Of a stretch of 64,000 nucleotides of DNA, positions 29,755 to 38,299 are shown one piece after another; position 1 is the stretch's first letter, and each line of letters starts with the position of its first letter. A model generated the notes under the pieces. The model saw nothing but the letters and a program-made list of their open reading frames with translations, was not told where the DNA came from and ran no database searches. Origin of the DNA: Streptomyces sp. Ru71 (GTDB lineage: Bacteria; Actinomycetota; Actinomycetes; Streptomycetales; Streptomycetaceae); NCBI RefSeq assembly GCF_002920535.1, contig NZ_PQSS01000030.1:19646-83645 (forward strand). The letters run 5' to 3'. The translations under genes and the position numbers were made by a program.

Positions 29755-29809
29755 GCCGTCCCTGCGGCGGCCGGGCAGGCGCATCGAGCGCGCAGCGCGG
29801 GTAAATACC

Positions 29810-29840
29810 TTGGACGAGACGTCTCGTCTCGGCATAGGGT
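29810..29840 (+). promoter_or_regulatory. Promoter with perfect 16-bp palindrome operator for mgt
   Basis: TTGGAC (29810-29815) is followed after 17-19 bp by CATAGG/TAGGGT (29833-29840). The palindrome GACGAGACGTCTCGTC (29813-29828) fills the spacer, so a bound dimer, most likely TetR-type, would block RNA polymerase. The -10 lies only 7 nt before the ATG, so the transcript is probably leaderless. No regulator gene is next to it. Confidence 0.65.
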
Positions 29841-29847
29841 GCTCGAC

Positions 29848-31053
29848 ATGACCAGTCGTCGTGCCCACATCGCCATGTTCTCCATCGCCGCACACGGCCA
29901 TGTGAACCCCAGCCTTGAGGTGATCCGGGAGCTCGTCGCGCGCGGGCACCGGGTCACCTACGCCATCCCGCCCGTCTTCGCGGACAAGGTCGCCGAGACG
30001 GGCGCCGAACCCAAGCTCTGGAGCTCCACACTGCCCTCACCCGACGACGACCCCTCCGCGTGGGGCGACACCCTTCTCGACAACGTCGAACCGTTCCTCG
30101 CCGACGCCATGCAGGCCCTGCCGCAGCTGATCGAGGCCTACCGGGACGACGAGCCCGACCTCGTGCTGCACGACATCGCCTCCTACCCGGCCCGCGTCCT
30201 CGCCCACCGCTGGGGCGTCCCGGCGGTCTCCCTCTCGCCCAACCTCGTCGCCTGGGACGGCTACGAGGAGGAGGTCGCCGAACCGATGTGGGCGGAGCCG
30301 AGGAAGACGCCGCGCGGGCAGGCGTACTACGCCCGCTTCCAGGGGTGGCTGGAGGAGAACGGCATCACTCAGCACCCCGACGACTTCGCCGGCCGGCCCG
30401 CCCGCTCCCTGGTGCTGATCCCCAAGGCGCTGCAGCCCAACGCCGACCGGGTCGACGAGCGGGTGTACACCTTCGTCGGCGCCTGCCAGGGCGACCGCGC
30501 CGCGCAGGGCACCTGGCAGCGGCCCGCCGGCGCCGAGAAGGTGGCGCTGGTGTCGCTGGGCTCCACCTTCACCAGGCAGCCCGCGTTCTACCGGGAGTGC
30601 GTCCGCGCCTTCGGCGACCTGCCCGGCTGGCACACCGTGCTGCAGATCGGCAAGCATGTCGACCCCGCCGAGCTGGGCGACGTACCGGAGAGCGTGGAAG
30701 TCCGTGACTGGGTGCCGCAGTTGGCGGTCCTGAAGGAGGCCGACCTGTTCGTCACGCACGCCGGGGCGGGCGGCAGCCAGGAGGGGCTGGCCACGGCCAC
30801 GCCGATGATCGCCGTACCGCAGGCCGTGGACCAGTTCGGCAACGCCGACATGCTGGTGGGGCTCGGCGTGGCACGGCGGTTGGCGACGGCGGAGGCGACC
30901 GCCGAGGTGCTGCGCGAGGCCGCCCTCGCTCTGGTCGAGGACGCCGAGGTGGCCCGGCGGCTGAAGGAGATCCAGGCTCAGATGGCCCAGGAGGGCGGCA
31001 CCCGGCGGGCGGCCGACCTCATCGAGGCCGAGCTGGCCGCGCGCGGCCACTGA
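29848..31053 (+). CDS. mgt: Macrolide-inactivating glycosyltransferase (OleD/Mgt type)
   Basis: 401 residues. It matches OleD of S. antibioticus and Mgt of S. lividans very closely along its length as I recall them (HIAMFSIAAHGHVNPSLEV, then LLDNVEPFLADAMQALPQL). GT1 family, GT-B fold: the catalytic His is H16 in AAHGHVNP, with LHDIASYPARV carrying its Asp partner, and the UDP-sugar site is WVPQLAVLKEADLFVTHAGAGGSQEG. These enzymes transfer glucose to a macrolide 2'-OH and inactivate it. In S. lividans mgt follows the rRNA methylase lrm; no methylase is here. Confidence 0.93.
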   Translation: MTSRRAHIAMFSIAAHGHVNPSLEVIRELVARGHRVTYAIPPVFADKVAETGAEPKLWSSTLPSPDDDPSAWGDTLLDNVEPFLADAMQALPQLIEAYRDDEPDLVLHDIASYPARVLAHRWGVPAVSLSPNLVAWDGYEEEVAEPMWAEPRKTPRGQAYYARFQGWLEENGITQHPDDFAGRPARSLVLIPKALQPNADRVDERVYTFVGACQGDRAAQGTWQRPAGAEKVALVSLGSTFTRQPAFYRECVRAFGDLPGWHTVLQIGKHVDPAELGDVPESVEVRDWVPQLAVLKEADLFVTHAGAGGSQEGLATATPMIAVPQAVDQFGNADMLVGLGVARRLATAEATAEVLREAALALVEDAEVARRLKEIQAQMAQEGGTRRAADLIEAELAARGH

Positions 31054-31150
31054 GCGGGAAATCTGTCCGCGCGCGGCCACTGAGCGGGAAGCCTGGCCGC
31101 GGGCGGGCGCTGAGCGGGATCTGTCCGCGCGCGGTCACCGAGCAGGAAAA
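31037..31150. repeat. Four imperfect 30-bp tandem copies across the mgt stop codon
   Basis: Units start at 31037, 31067, 31097 and 31125 (lengths 30, 30, 28, about 26). Each has CCGCGCGCGGCCACTGAGCG or a variant. The first copy codes for the last residues and stop of mgt; later copies are untranslated duplicates of that end. Confidence 0.8.
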
Positions 31151-31153
31151 CAC

Positions 31154-31190
31154 GGGGGCCCGCCGGTCGGTACACGACCGGCGGGCCCCC
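31154..31190. terminator. Strong bidirectional terminator, 16-bp stem
   Basis: GGGGGCCCGCCGGTCG pairs perfectly with CGACCGGCGGGCCCCC around a 5-nt loop, between mgt (+) and the MMPL gene (-). Confidence 0.8.
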
Positions 31191-31200
31191 GGGCCGCGCG

Positions 31201-33450
31201 TCACACCCGCAGCGGCTCACCCTCGTCCCGCGCCGGCCGGCCGGCGATGGCCTCCGGCGCCTCGTCGTGGGTCAGGTCCGGCAGCCGGTGCAGCCACTTC
31301 GGCAGGTACCAGTTGCGCTCGCCCAGCAGCGCCATGACCGCCGGCAGCAGCACGCCCCGGATGAGGGTCGCGTCGATCAGGACCGCGGCCGCCAGGCCCA
31401 CGCCCATCTGCTTCATCGACTGCATCGACAGCGTGCCGAAGATCGCGAAGACGGCGACCATGATCACCGCGGCGCTGGTGACCACCCCCGCCGTGGTGAC
31501 CACGCCGTGCGCGATGGCCTCCTTGGTCGACCGGCCGCGCAGTCGCGCCTCGCGGACCCGGGAGACGACGAACACGTGGTAGTCCATCGACAGGCCGAAC
31601 AGGATCACGAACAGGAACAGCGGCAGCCAGGTCACGATCGCGCCGACCCCCTCCGCGCCGACCAGCGAAGCCCCCCAGCCGTGCTGGAACACCGCCACGA
31701 GGATGCCGTACGCGGCGCCCACCGACAGCAGGTTCAGCACGATGGACGTGAGGGCGATCGTCAGCGAGCGGAACGACAGCAGCATCAGCACGAAGGCGAA
31801 CACCACCACGAAGGCGAACACCGGCACGACCGAACCGAGGAGCTGGTCGTTGAAGTCGTGCGAGCCCGCGACCTGCCCGGTGATCGGCGCCTCGACGCCC
31901 GCCACCTCGCCCAGCGTCGCCGGCCGCACCTCGTCGCGCAGCTTCTCCAGGCTGGCACCCGCCTTGTCCTGGTCGGAGCCGCCGACCAGGGGGACGTAGA
32001 CGAAGGCGATGTTCTGCTTCTCGTGCACCTTGATGTCGACCGGGCCGCGCGAGGCGCCCGAGGAGATCGCCCGGTCCCGGAAGTCGGCGAGCGCCGCCTT
32101 CACCTCGGGAGCGGTGATGTCCTTGGCGCTCACGATCACCTCGGCCGGCTCCGAGCCGCCCGGGAAGGCGTCGTTGACCCGGTTGTAGGTCTGCACGATG
32201 GGCAGCGAGTCCCCGAACTCCTGGTCCAGCGTGAGCTGCTGCGTCTTCATGCCGAGCGCGGGCGCCGCCACCGCGAGCAGCGCGCCGGCCGCGACCACCA
32301 CGGACAGCACCGGCCGGGCGAGCACGCCCTTGACGACGGCCGACCAGAACCGGCTCTCCCCGCTGCTCCTGCGCCGCCGCCGGCTCAGGAACGGCAGCCG
32401 GCCCTTCTCGACCCGCTCGCCCAGCAGCGACAGCAGCGCCGGCAGCACGGTCACCGAGCCGACCATGGCGACGGCCACCACCATCAGCGAGGCCAGCCCC
32501 ATCCCCTCGAAGGTGGCGAGCCCGGTGAACAGCATGCCCGCCATCGCCACGCACACCGTCACACCGGAGACCACGATGGCCCGGCCGCTGGTCGCGGCGG
32601 CGATCTGCAGAGCGGTACGGGCGTCCCGCCCGGCGGCCCGCTCCTCACGCTCGCGGCGCAGGTAGAACAGGCAGTAGTCGACGCCGACCGCCATACCGAC
32701 CAGCAGCATCACCGAGTTGGCGGTGTCACTCATCGGCTGCACATGGCTGACCAGGCCCATCAGGCCCATCGTCGCCATGATCGCGGTGATCGCCAGCGCC
32801 ACCGGCAGCAACGCCGCGACCAGCGCGCCGAAGGCGATCAGCAGAATGCCGAGGGCCACCGGCACGGCGGAGTACTCGGCCTTCTTGAAGTCGTCCCCGA
32901 ACGCGTCGCTGAAGGTCTTCATCATGCTCGCGCCGCCGATCTCCTCGATCCGCAGCGTGCCGGCGTGCTCCTTCTGCACCCCCTCGACGGCCTTCAGCAC
33001 CGGCTCCACCCGGTCGCCGGCGGTGTCCGCGTCACCGCGCATGTCGAACTGCACCAGCGCGCTGCGGCCGTCCTTCGAGATCGTCTTCGAGACGTACGGC
33101 GACGTCACGTCCGTGACCCGGCCGGTGCCGTCGACCGCCTTGACGACGGCGTCGACGGCGGCCCTGAACTCCGTGTCGGTCGCCTTCAGCCGGCCGTCCT
33201 TCGCCTGCACCAGCACGGTCTCGCTCGCGGGCTCGTCGATGCCGGCGTCCTTGATGATCCGGGCGGCGGTGTGCGTCTCGCCCTTCAGCTGGTCGCTCTC
33301 GTCCACATCGACCCGGCCCGCCGCCGATCCCAGCCCCATCGCCAGGACGACGAACAGCACCCAGATGCCGACCGCCGCCCACCGGTGCCGGGCGCTCCAG
33401 CCGCCGGCCCGGGCGGCGAACCCCCGCACCCGCGATTCTCCACTCCCCAT
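31201..33450 (-). CDS. MMPL family RND exporter
   Basis: 749 residues. Architecture of an actinobacterial RND pump: a first membrane helix (about 24-42), a large outer domain, helices at about 195-370 including GMAVGVDYCLFYLRREREE (the GxDY proton site), then a second outer domain and a second helix block (about 560-720) with ILFGLSMDYHVFVVSRVREA. Related proteins such as ActII-ORF3 and MmpL export antibiotics or lipids. Its neighbour mgt is convergent, so a joint role in drug resistance is possible but not shown. Regulated separately. Confidence 0.9.
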   Translation of the reverse strand: MGSGESRVRGFAARAGGWSARHRWAAVGIWVLFVVLAMGLGSAAGRVDVDESDQLKGETHTAARIIKDAGIDEPASETVLVQAKDGRLKATDTEFRAAVDAVVKAVDGTGRVTDVTSPYVSKTISKDGRSALVQFDMRGDADTAGDRVEPVLKAVEGVQKEHAGTLRIEEIGGASMMKTFSDAFGDDFKKAEYSAVPVALGILLIAFGALVAALLPVALAITAIMATMGLMGLVSHVQPMSDTANSVMLLVGMAVGVDYCLFYLRREREERAAGRDARTALQIAAATSGRAIVVSGVTVCVAMAGMLFTGLATFEGMGLASLMVVAVAMVGSVTVLPALLSLLGERVEKGRLPFLSRRRRRSSGESRFWSAVVKGVLARPVLSVVVAAGALLAVAAPALGMKTQQLTLDQEFGDSLPIVQTYNRVNDAFPGGSEPAEVIVSAKDITAPEVKAALADFRDRAISSGASRGPVDIKVHEKQNIAFVYVPLVGGSDQDKAGASLEKLRDEVRPATLGEVAGVEAPITGQVAGSHDFNDQLLGSVVPVFAFVVVFAFVLMLLSFRSLTIALTSIVLNLLSVGAAYGILVAVFQHGWGASLVGAEGVGAIVTWLPLFLFVILFGLSMDYHVFVVSRVREARLRGRSTKEAIAHGVVTTAGVVTSAAVIMVAVFAIFGTLSMQSMKQMGVGLAAAVLIDATLIRGVLLPAVMALLGERNWYLPKWLHRLPDLTHDEAPEAIAGRPARDEGEPLRV

Positions 33451-33836
33451 GACGGGCCTGCCCCCTCAACCTTCGGCGGCGGCCCCCTGCCGCCACCTTC
33501 CCTCTCGAAGGTAGGGGCCGGATAAAGCCATCTCGTCGTGCTGCCCGGTGAGGTGCGCACGCCCCCGCTCCTCCCCTCGGTGCCCCGCCGTCTCCCCTCA
33601 GGGGCGGAGCGTGCCCCTTACATCTGTCGACGGAGGTGGGGGCCATGGATCAGGGTGCCCGAATCGGACGGCAGGGCCCCGCTTTGTGATTACACAAGGT
33701 TGTTGAACAAGTCACAGCTGCGTGGAGAGGTTGATCCGCACCCGCCTCATCGGCCAGAGTTTCGCGCAATCCCTTCCGGGACCACGGCCGTCGTGCCCGC
33801 CCCCACGGGGCGCGACGGCCGCTCTATGGTGGGCGG
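33451..33836. other. Intergenic region with AT-rich inverted repeats and a 14-codon frame
   Basis: This 386-bp divergent spacer contains a strong GGAGGTGGGGG site followed by an ATG at 33645 that opens only 14 codons (stop 33687-33689). The stop runs into an AT-rich block: TTGTGATTACACAA (33684-33697) and TTGTTGAACAA about 3 bp later. I recognise no known operator. The TATGGT hexamer at 33825-33830 probably serves the DUF1697 gene. Confidence 0.5.
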
Positions 33837-34382
33837 ATGACGACGTATGCGGCGCTGCTGCGCGGAATCAACGTGGGCGGCAGCAGAAAGCTGCCGATGG
33901 CCGAACTGCGCTCCCTGATGAGCGGTCTGGGCCTGGACGACCCCCGCACCTACCTCCAGAGCGGCCAGGCCGTCTTCTCCTCGGCTCACGGCGACGAGGA
34001 GTCCCTCGCCGCCGGCCTCACGGAGGCGATCGAGCGGCAGTTCGGCTTCCGGGTCGATGTGATCGTGCGCGACCACGCCTATCTGAAGGCGGTCGCCGAC
34101 GCCTGCCCGTTCCCGGCCGCCGAGCTGGAGGCCAAGCAGCTGCACGTCACGTACTTCTCCGGCCAGGTCGGCCCGGAGCGGTTCGCGGAGATCGACCCGG
34201 CCGCCTACCTCCCCGAGGAGTTCCGCCTCGGCGACCGCGCCCTGTACCTGTACGCCCCGGAGGGCCTCGGCCGTTCCAAGCTCGGCGAGGCGCTGTCCCG
34301 GCCGCGCGTGAACAAGGGCCTGATCGCCACGAGCCGCAACTGGAACACGGTCGTCAAGCTGGTGGAGATGACCGCGGACTGA
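33837..34382 (+). CDS. DUF1697 domain protein
   Basis: 181 residues spanning the whole DUF1697 family, with its signature start YAALLRGINVGGSRKLPMAELR and TYLQSGQAVFSS. The family is cytoplasmic, widespread in bacteria, and without an established function. The ATG has no Shine-Dalgarno; TATGGT ends 6 nt before it, fitting a leaderless transcript. Confidence 0.87.
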   Translation: MTTYAALLRGINVGGSRKLPMAELRSLMSGLGLDDPRTYLQSGQAVFSSAHGDEESLAAGLTEAIERQFGFRVDVIVRDHAYLKAVADACPFPAAELEAKQLHVTYFSGQVGPERFAEIDPAAYLPEEFRLGDRALYLYAPEGLGRSKLGEALSRPRVNKGLIATSRNWNTVVKLVEMTAD

Positions 34383-34545
34383 GCGCGCCGAGCCCGCTGC
34401 GCCGGATCGTGCCCTCGGCCCGCACCCCGGCGCGGCCGGCGCGACCCGCTGTTCGCCTCCGGTCGCCCGCCGTGCCGATTGGCCCACGGAACCGGCGGCG
34501 AAATGGCCCGTCCCCGCGGGCCGCCCGGCCGGTAGCGTCGGCGCC

Positions 34546-35163
34546 ATGACCGACACCTCGCCGACCCGCGTCGACTGCTGGTTCGACCCCGCCTGCCCCT
34601 TCGCCTGGATCACCTCCCGCTGGCTGCTGGAGGTCGAACGGCACCGCCCCCTCGACCTGCGCTTCCATGTGATGAGCCTGTACCTGCACAACATCGGCAA
34701 CGAACTGCCCGACTGGTACCGCGAGTTGGTCGACGACTCGATCGGCCCGGTCCGGGTGGCGGTGGCCGCCGCCGAGCGGCACGGCGAGAAGGTCCTGCGC
34801 GACCTGTACACCGCCTTCGGCACCCGCATCCACGAGCGCGGGCAGCGGGACTTCGACGCGGTGATCGCCGAGTCCCTCGCCGAACTCGGCCTGGACGCCG
34901 ACCTCGCCGCCGCCGCGCACGACGCGTCCCACGACGACGCCGTGCGCCGCAGCCACCAGGCCGGCGCGGAGGCGGAGTCCGGCAAGTACGTGGGCACGCC
35001 GACGCTCCACGTCGACGGCACGGTGTGGTTCGGCCCGGTGCTGCGGGCCATCCCGCGCGGGCAGCGCGCGGCCGAACTCTTCGACAGTTTCCGGGTCCTG
35101 GCCGGCGACCCCGACCTCTTCGAACTCAAGCGGACCCGCACGGGCGGACTGTCGTTCGACTGA
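34546..35163 (+). CDS. DsbA-like protein of the mycothiol-dependent nitroreductase family
   Basis: 205 residues, one thioredoxin fold with a helical insertion. It aligns, from memory, along its length with M. tuberculosis Rv2466c (WFDPACP, ITSRWLLEV, FHVMSL, GPVRVA, VGTPTLHVDG, FFGPVL-like WFGPVL, FELKRTRT). The active site is CPFA (C17-P18-F19-A20) in place of CPWC: the nucleophilic Cys is kept, the resolving Cys is absent. This fits a monothiol mechanism with mycothiol. TAGCGT lies 7 nt before the ATG. Confidence 0.85.
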   Translation: MTDTSPTRVDCWFDPACPFAWITSRWLLEVERHRPLDLRFHVMSLYLHNIGNELPDWYRELVDDSIGPVRVAVAAAERHGEKVLRDLYTAFGTRIHERGQRDFDAVIAESLAELGLDADLAAAAHDASHDDAVRRSHQAGAEAESGKYVGTPTLHVDGTVWFGPVLRAIPRGQRAAELFDSFRVLAGDPDLFELKRTRTGGLSFD

Positions 35164-35233
35164 CGTCGTACACGGGTGCGCCGGTGCGGGGTTCGTGTGT
35201 CACGATCATCCCGAACATCTGGGGGGTGGTCCG

Positions 35234-36241
35234 ATGGCGGTCGATTCCGCACTGCTGCGGCCGGTGGTGGATCCGGCGCTGGAAGAAGAGGAACGGGAAC
35301 TGCTGGCCGGGGCCGGGGCGGGGCTGATCCCCGCGGCCGAGCCGCTGCCCGCCGCGCCGCGCCGGGGCGGGCGCACGTCCACCGACGTCCTGCTGGCCCT
35401 GCCGGTCGCGACACTGTGCGGCTTCCTGCCGGTGGTCGCGCTGCCGCTGCTGCTCGGCCGGCGCGCGGGCGCGGTCACCGGGGCGCTCGCACAGGCCGGG
35501 GTGGTGGCCGCGTGGTGGTGGGGCGGGCTGACCCCGTTCCTGATCACGGTGACGGCGCTGCAGTGCGTGTCCTGGCTGCTGATCTACGTCTTCGGCTGCG
35601 GGATGGACGAGGCGCAGCGGCTCGCCCGCCTCCACCACGGCCACTACTACGTCGACGAGGACTTCGGCACCTCGGTGCTGCGCCCGCTCGTCGGCCGGTC
35701 GCTGCGCCGCCAGATGCTGCGGACCCAGATCGCCGTGACGACCGTCCTGGAGTCCGAGGTCAACAAGGCCGGGCTGCTCGACGACGTCGCCAACGCCGTG
35801 ACCCTGCCGGTGCAGGAGTGGGAGATCGCCCAGGTGCTGGCCGAACTCACCCGGCTCGCCACGCAGGTGCGCTCCGTCACCGGCAACACCACCGCCTCTC
35901 CCCGGGTGCTGGAGGTGCTGGAGCCGCAGAAGCGGGCCCTGCAGCTGTCCGCCGAGGCGCTGGAGGAGCGGGTCGAGGCGCTGGAGCGGTACGCCGAGCA
36001 CGTCCGGGCCGCCGACGAGGCGTACCGGGACTGGCAGGCGGTGCAGGAGCTGGAGGAGCTCGGCGACGACATGGCCGAACTCCTCGCCCGTACCGTGCGC
36101 GACGAGCTCGCCGTCGCGGAGATCGAGGGCCTCGCCGACCGGGCCCGGCTGGAGGCGTTGCAGCGCAGCCTGGGCGAGGCCCGGCAGGCGGGACTGGACC
36201 TGGCCGGCGACGGCGACCACGCTTCCGGGGGGACGAGATGA
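35234..36241 (+). CDS. Membrane protein with coiled-coil, function unknown
   Basis: 335 residues. After an acidic head, two or three membrane segments at about 50-70, 75-100 and 105-125; the second half (about 190-330) is a charged, mostly helical stretch with heptad-like Leu and Glu (LEVLEPQKRALQLSAEALEERVEALERYAEHV) likely to form a coiled coil. I recognise no domain. The next gene starts in its stop codon (ATGA), so the two proteins probably work together at the membrane. Confidence 0.7.
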   Translation: MAVDSALLRPVVDPALEEEERELLAGAGAGLIPAAEPLPAAPRRGGRTSTDVLLALPVATLCGFLPVVALPLLLGRRAGAVTGALAQAGVVAAWWWGGLTPFLITVTALQCVSWLLIYVFGCGMDEAQRLARLHHGHYYVDEDFGTSVLRPLVGRSLRRQMLRTQIAVTTVLESEVNKAGLLDDVANAVTLPVQEWEIAQVLAELTRLATQVRSVTGNTTASPRVLEVLEPQKRALQLSAEALEERVEALERYAEHVRAADEAYRDWQAVQELEELGDDMAELLARTVRDELAVAEIEGLADRARLEALQRSLGEARQAGLDLAGDGDHASGGTR

Positions 36242-37347
36242 GCGGCCACGCCGACACGACCACCGCCGACGGGCCCCCGCTGTCCCCGGCCGGACGCCGT
36301 ACGTTCGACCGCGTCCCCGGACCGCTGTGGGTCCTGGCCGCGCTCCTGATCCTCGCCCAGATCGTGCTCACACTCGCGGCGGTGTTCGGCGGCGGCGACG
36401 AGCCGGGCGGCGACAAGCCGGGCGCGGCCGTACCGAGCGACCACGTCCGGATCACCTACATCGTCACCGGCGACCGCCCCTCGGCGGACGTGCACTACAC
36501 CACGCCGCGCGGCGACGAGAGCCATGAGGCCACCGTCCTGCCGTTCAAGGCGACCTTCACCTTCGACCGCGAGGAACACGTCGCCCTGCTCGTGAGCAAC
36601 CGCTCCGAACACGGCGCCGGGAACATCATGTGCACCATCCTCGCCGACGGTGTCGTGGTGCAGCAGGCCAAGGCGAGCGGGGAGTACGCGAACGCCGACT
36701 GCAACGGCACCGCCGGCGAGGACAAGCCGCTGCCGGGCGTGCCCGTTCCCTCGCTCACCCCCGGCGCCGCCCCTCTGCCCCCGGAGTCCCGGCTCAAGAC
36801 CGTCGTCCCGGTCAAGGACTACCCGGGCCGCGGCTCCCCGGTGATCGGCCGCGTCACGGACACCGACGCCCACCTCTCCTACGCCGAGCTGGGCGGCAAG
36901 TGGAACCGCAGCCGCCCGACCGACCCCATGCTGGCCGGCTGGAACCGCGAGCAGACCTTCGACTCCGAGGCGAAGTGGGCGGCGCAGATCGACTCCGGGC
37001 TGGTCGACGGCGACGCGCTGGATCAGGCCACCGGTGCCGACCGGCTGCGCAAGGTCGCCGGCTTCGAGCAGGACGACCGGCGCAAGTACGCCTACGTCGA
37101 CGGCGAGACCACCATCCGGGACATCGCCTCCCAGCCCCTCAAGGTCGGCGGCCATGACGCCTGGGTCCTGGTCAGCGAGATGCACTTCCGCAAGTACGGG
37201 GTCAAGTCGACGATGGACCTGTCGGCCGTCGTCGTCGTGGACACCGGCCGGCCCCGGCCCTCGGTGCTCTGGATCGCCCTGCCCGAGACCGAGAAGAAGC
37301 TCTGGCCGGACATCAACACGATGATCGACTCGCTCCGGGTCACCTGA
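36238..37347 (+). CDS. MmpS-like single-pass protein
   Basis: 369 residues. A short cytoplasmic head, one membrane helix (about 30-52), and a long external part. Residues about 65-160 (VRITYIVTGDRPSADVHYTT, then MCTILADGVVV and ADCNGTAG with a Cys pair) resemble the MmpS/beta-sandwich domain of mycobacterial membrane proteins. The last 170 residues have no recognisable family. Coupled by ATGA to the membrane protein upstream. The MMPL gene is 3 kb away in the other direction and is probably unrelated. Converges with LysR, overlapping 8 bp. Confidence 0.65.
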   Translation: MSGHADTTTADGPPLSPAGRRTFDRVPGPLWVLAALLILAQIVLTLAAVFGGGDEPGGDKPGAAVPSDHVRITYIVTGDRPSADVHYTTPRGDESHEATVLPFKATFTFDREEHVALLVSNRSEHGAGNIMCTILADGVVVQQAKASGEYANADCNGTAGEDKPLPGVPVPSLTPGAAPLPPESRLKTVVPVKDYPGRGSPVIGRVTDTDAHLSYAELGGKWNRSRPTDPMLAGWNREQTFDSEAKWAAQIDSGLVDGDALDQATGADRLRKVAGFEQDDRRKYAYVDGETTIRDIASQPLKVGGHDAWVLVSEMHFRKYGVKSTMDLSAVVVVDTGRPRPSVLWIALPETEKKLWPDINTMIDSLRVT

Positions 37348-38242
37348 CCCCGAGCACGTCGAGCATCGCCCGGGTCGCCGGGCTCGGGTTGAAGCTGCTC
37401 CAGGCCAGATACTCGACCCGGCGCGGCCCGTCCACCACCGGCACCAGCACCAGGCCGGGGTCGCGGGCGGCCAGCGGCCGGATGTACGCCGACGGCAGCA
37501 GCGCCACGCCGAGGCCGCGGCCGACCAGCCCGGTCATCAGCTCCACCACACCGGCCTCGTAGGCCACGTCCCGGGCCAGCCCGGCGGCGGCGAACGCCCG
37601 GTCCGACTGGGCCCGGGCGGGCGTGCCGTCGATGAAGTCCACGTACGTCTCCTCGGCGATCTGCGCCAGCGTGACCCGCTCGGCGCCCGCGAGCCGGTGC
37701 CCGGCCGGCACCACCAGCACATGCTCGTCGCGGTCCAGGACGACGGTCTCCACCCCGGGCGGCCGCTCGTCCTCCGGCATGCCGAGGAAGGCGATGTCCA
37801 GCTCGCCGGCGCGGATCGCCGCGGCCAGTTCGTCGCTGCGCCCCGAGCGCAGCCCCACCCGGACGTCCGGGTGCCGGGCCCGGTAGCGCTGGAGCAGCTC
37901 GGGCACGTCCACGGCGGCCGTGGTGACGATCACGCCCACGGCGAGCCGGCCCCGTACCGCCCCGGTCGCGGCGGCCGCGTCGGCGACCGCGCGGTCCGCG
38001 GCGGCCAGGCACTCGCGTGCGGAGGCGACGAACGCCGCTCCCGCGTCGGTGAGTTCGACGCGGCGGCTGGAGCGGGCGAACAGCCGGACGCCCAGCTCCC
38101 GTTCCAGGGCGGCGATCCGGTGACTGAGCGACGACTGCACCACGAAGCAGCGCTCGGCGGCCCGGGTGAAGTTGCGGGTGTCGGCCACGGCGACGACGTA
38201 GCGCATCTGCTGCAGATCCACCCGATCATGGTCTCGGTTCAT
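37340..38242 (-). CDS. LysR-family regulator
   Basis: 300 residues from the ATG at 38242; upstream in-frame starts at 38260 and 38251 are possible. The helix-turn-helix is NFTRAAERCFVVQSSLSHRIAALERELG, and the effector domain ends RVEYLAWSSFNPSPA. Its gene is divergent from the EamA-oxidoreductase fusion 57 bp away, so it probably controls that gene and perhaps itself. Confidence 0.87.
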   Translation of the reverse strand: MNRDHDRVDLQQMRYVVAVADTRNFTRAAERCFVVQSSLSHRIAALERELGVRLFARSSRRVELTDAGAAFVASARECLAAADRAVADAAAATGAVRGRLAVGVIVTTAAVDVPELLQRYRARHPDVRVGLRSGRSDELAAAIRAGELDIAFLGMPEDERPPGVETVVLDRDEHVLVVPAGHRLAGAERVTLAQIAEETYVDFIDGTPARAQSDRAFAAAGLARDVAYEAGVVELMTGLVGRGLGVALLPSAYIRPLAARDPGLVLVPVVDGPRRVEYLAWSSFNPSPATRAMLDVLGVR

Positions 38243-38299
38243 GGCTGCCATGGCAACCATGTGTTGGACTCATGGCCGGCCGCTGCCGAGACTTTCCCC

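Noticed and set aside
31201..33450. MMPL exporter and mgt as one resistance operon
   Set aside because: They are convergent and separated by a strong two-way terminator.
33684..33697. TTGTGATTACACAA as a Rex or Crp site
   Set aside because: The half-sites resemble both, but spacing is 4 bp, where Rex needs 8 and Crp 6; left as an unassigned inverted repeat.
33722..34549. A 275-codon frame overlapping the DUF1697 gene
   Set aside because: The DUF1697 protein in another frame is full length and has the family signature.
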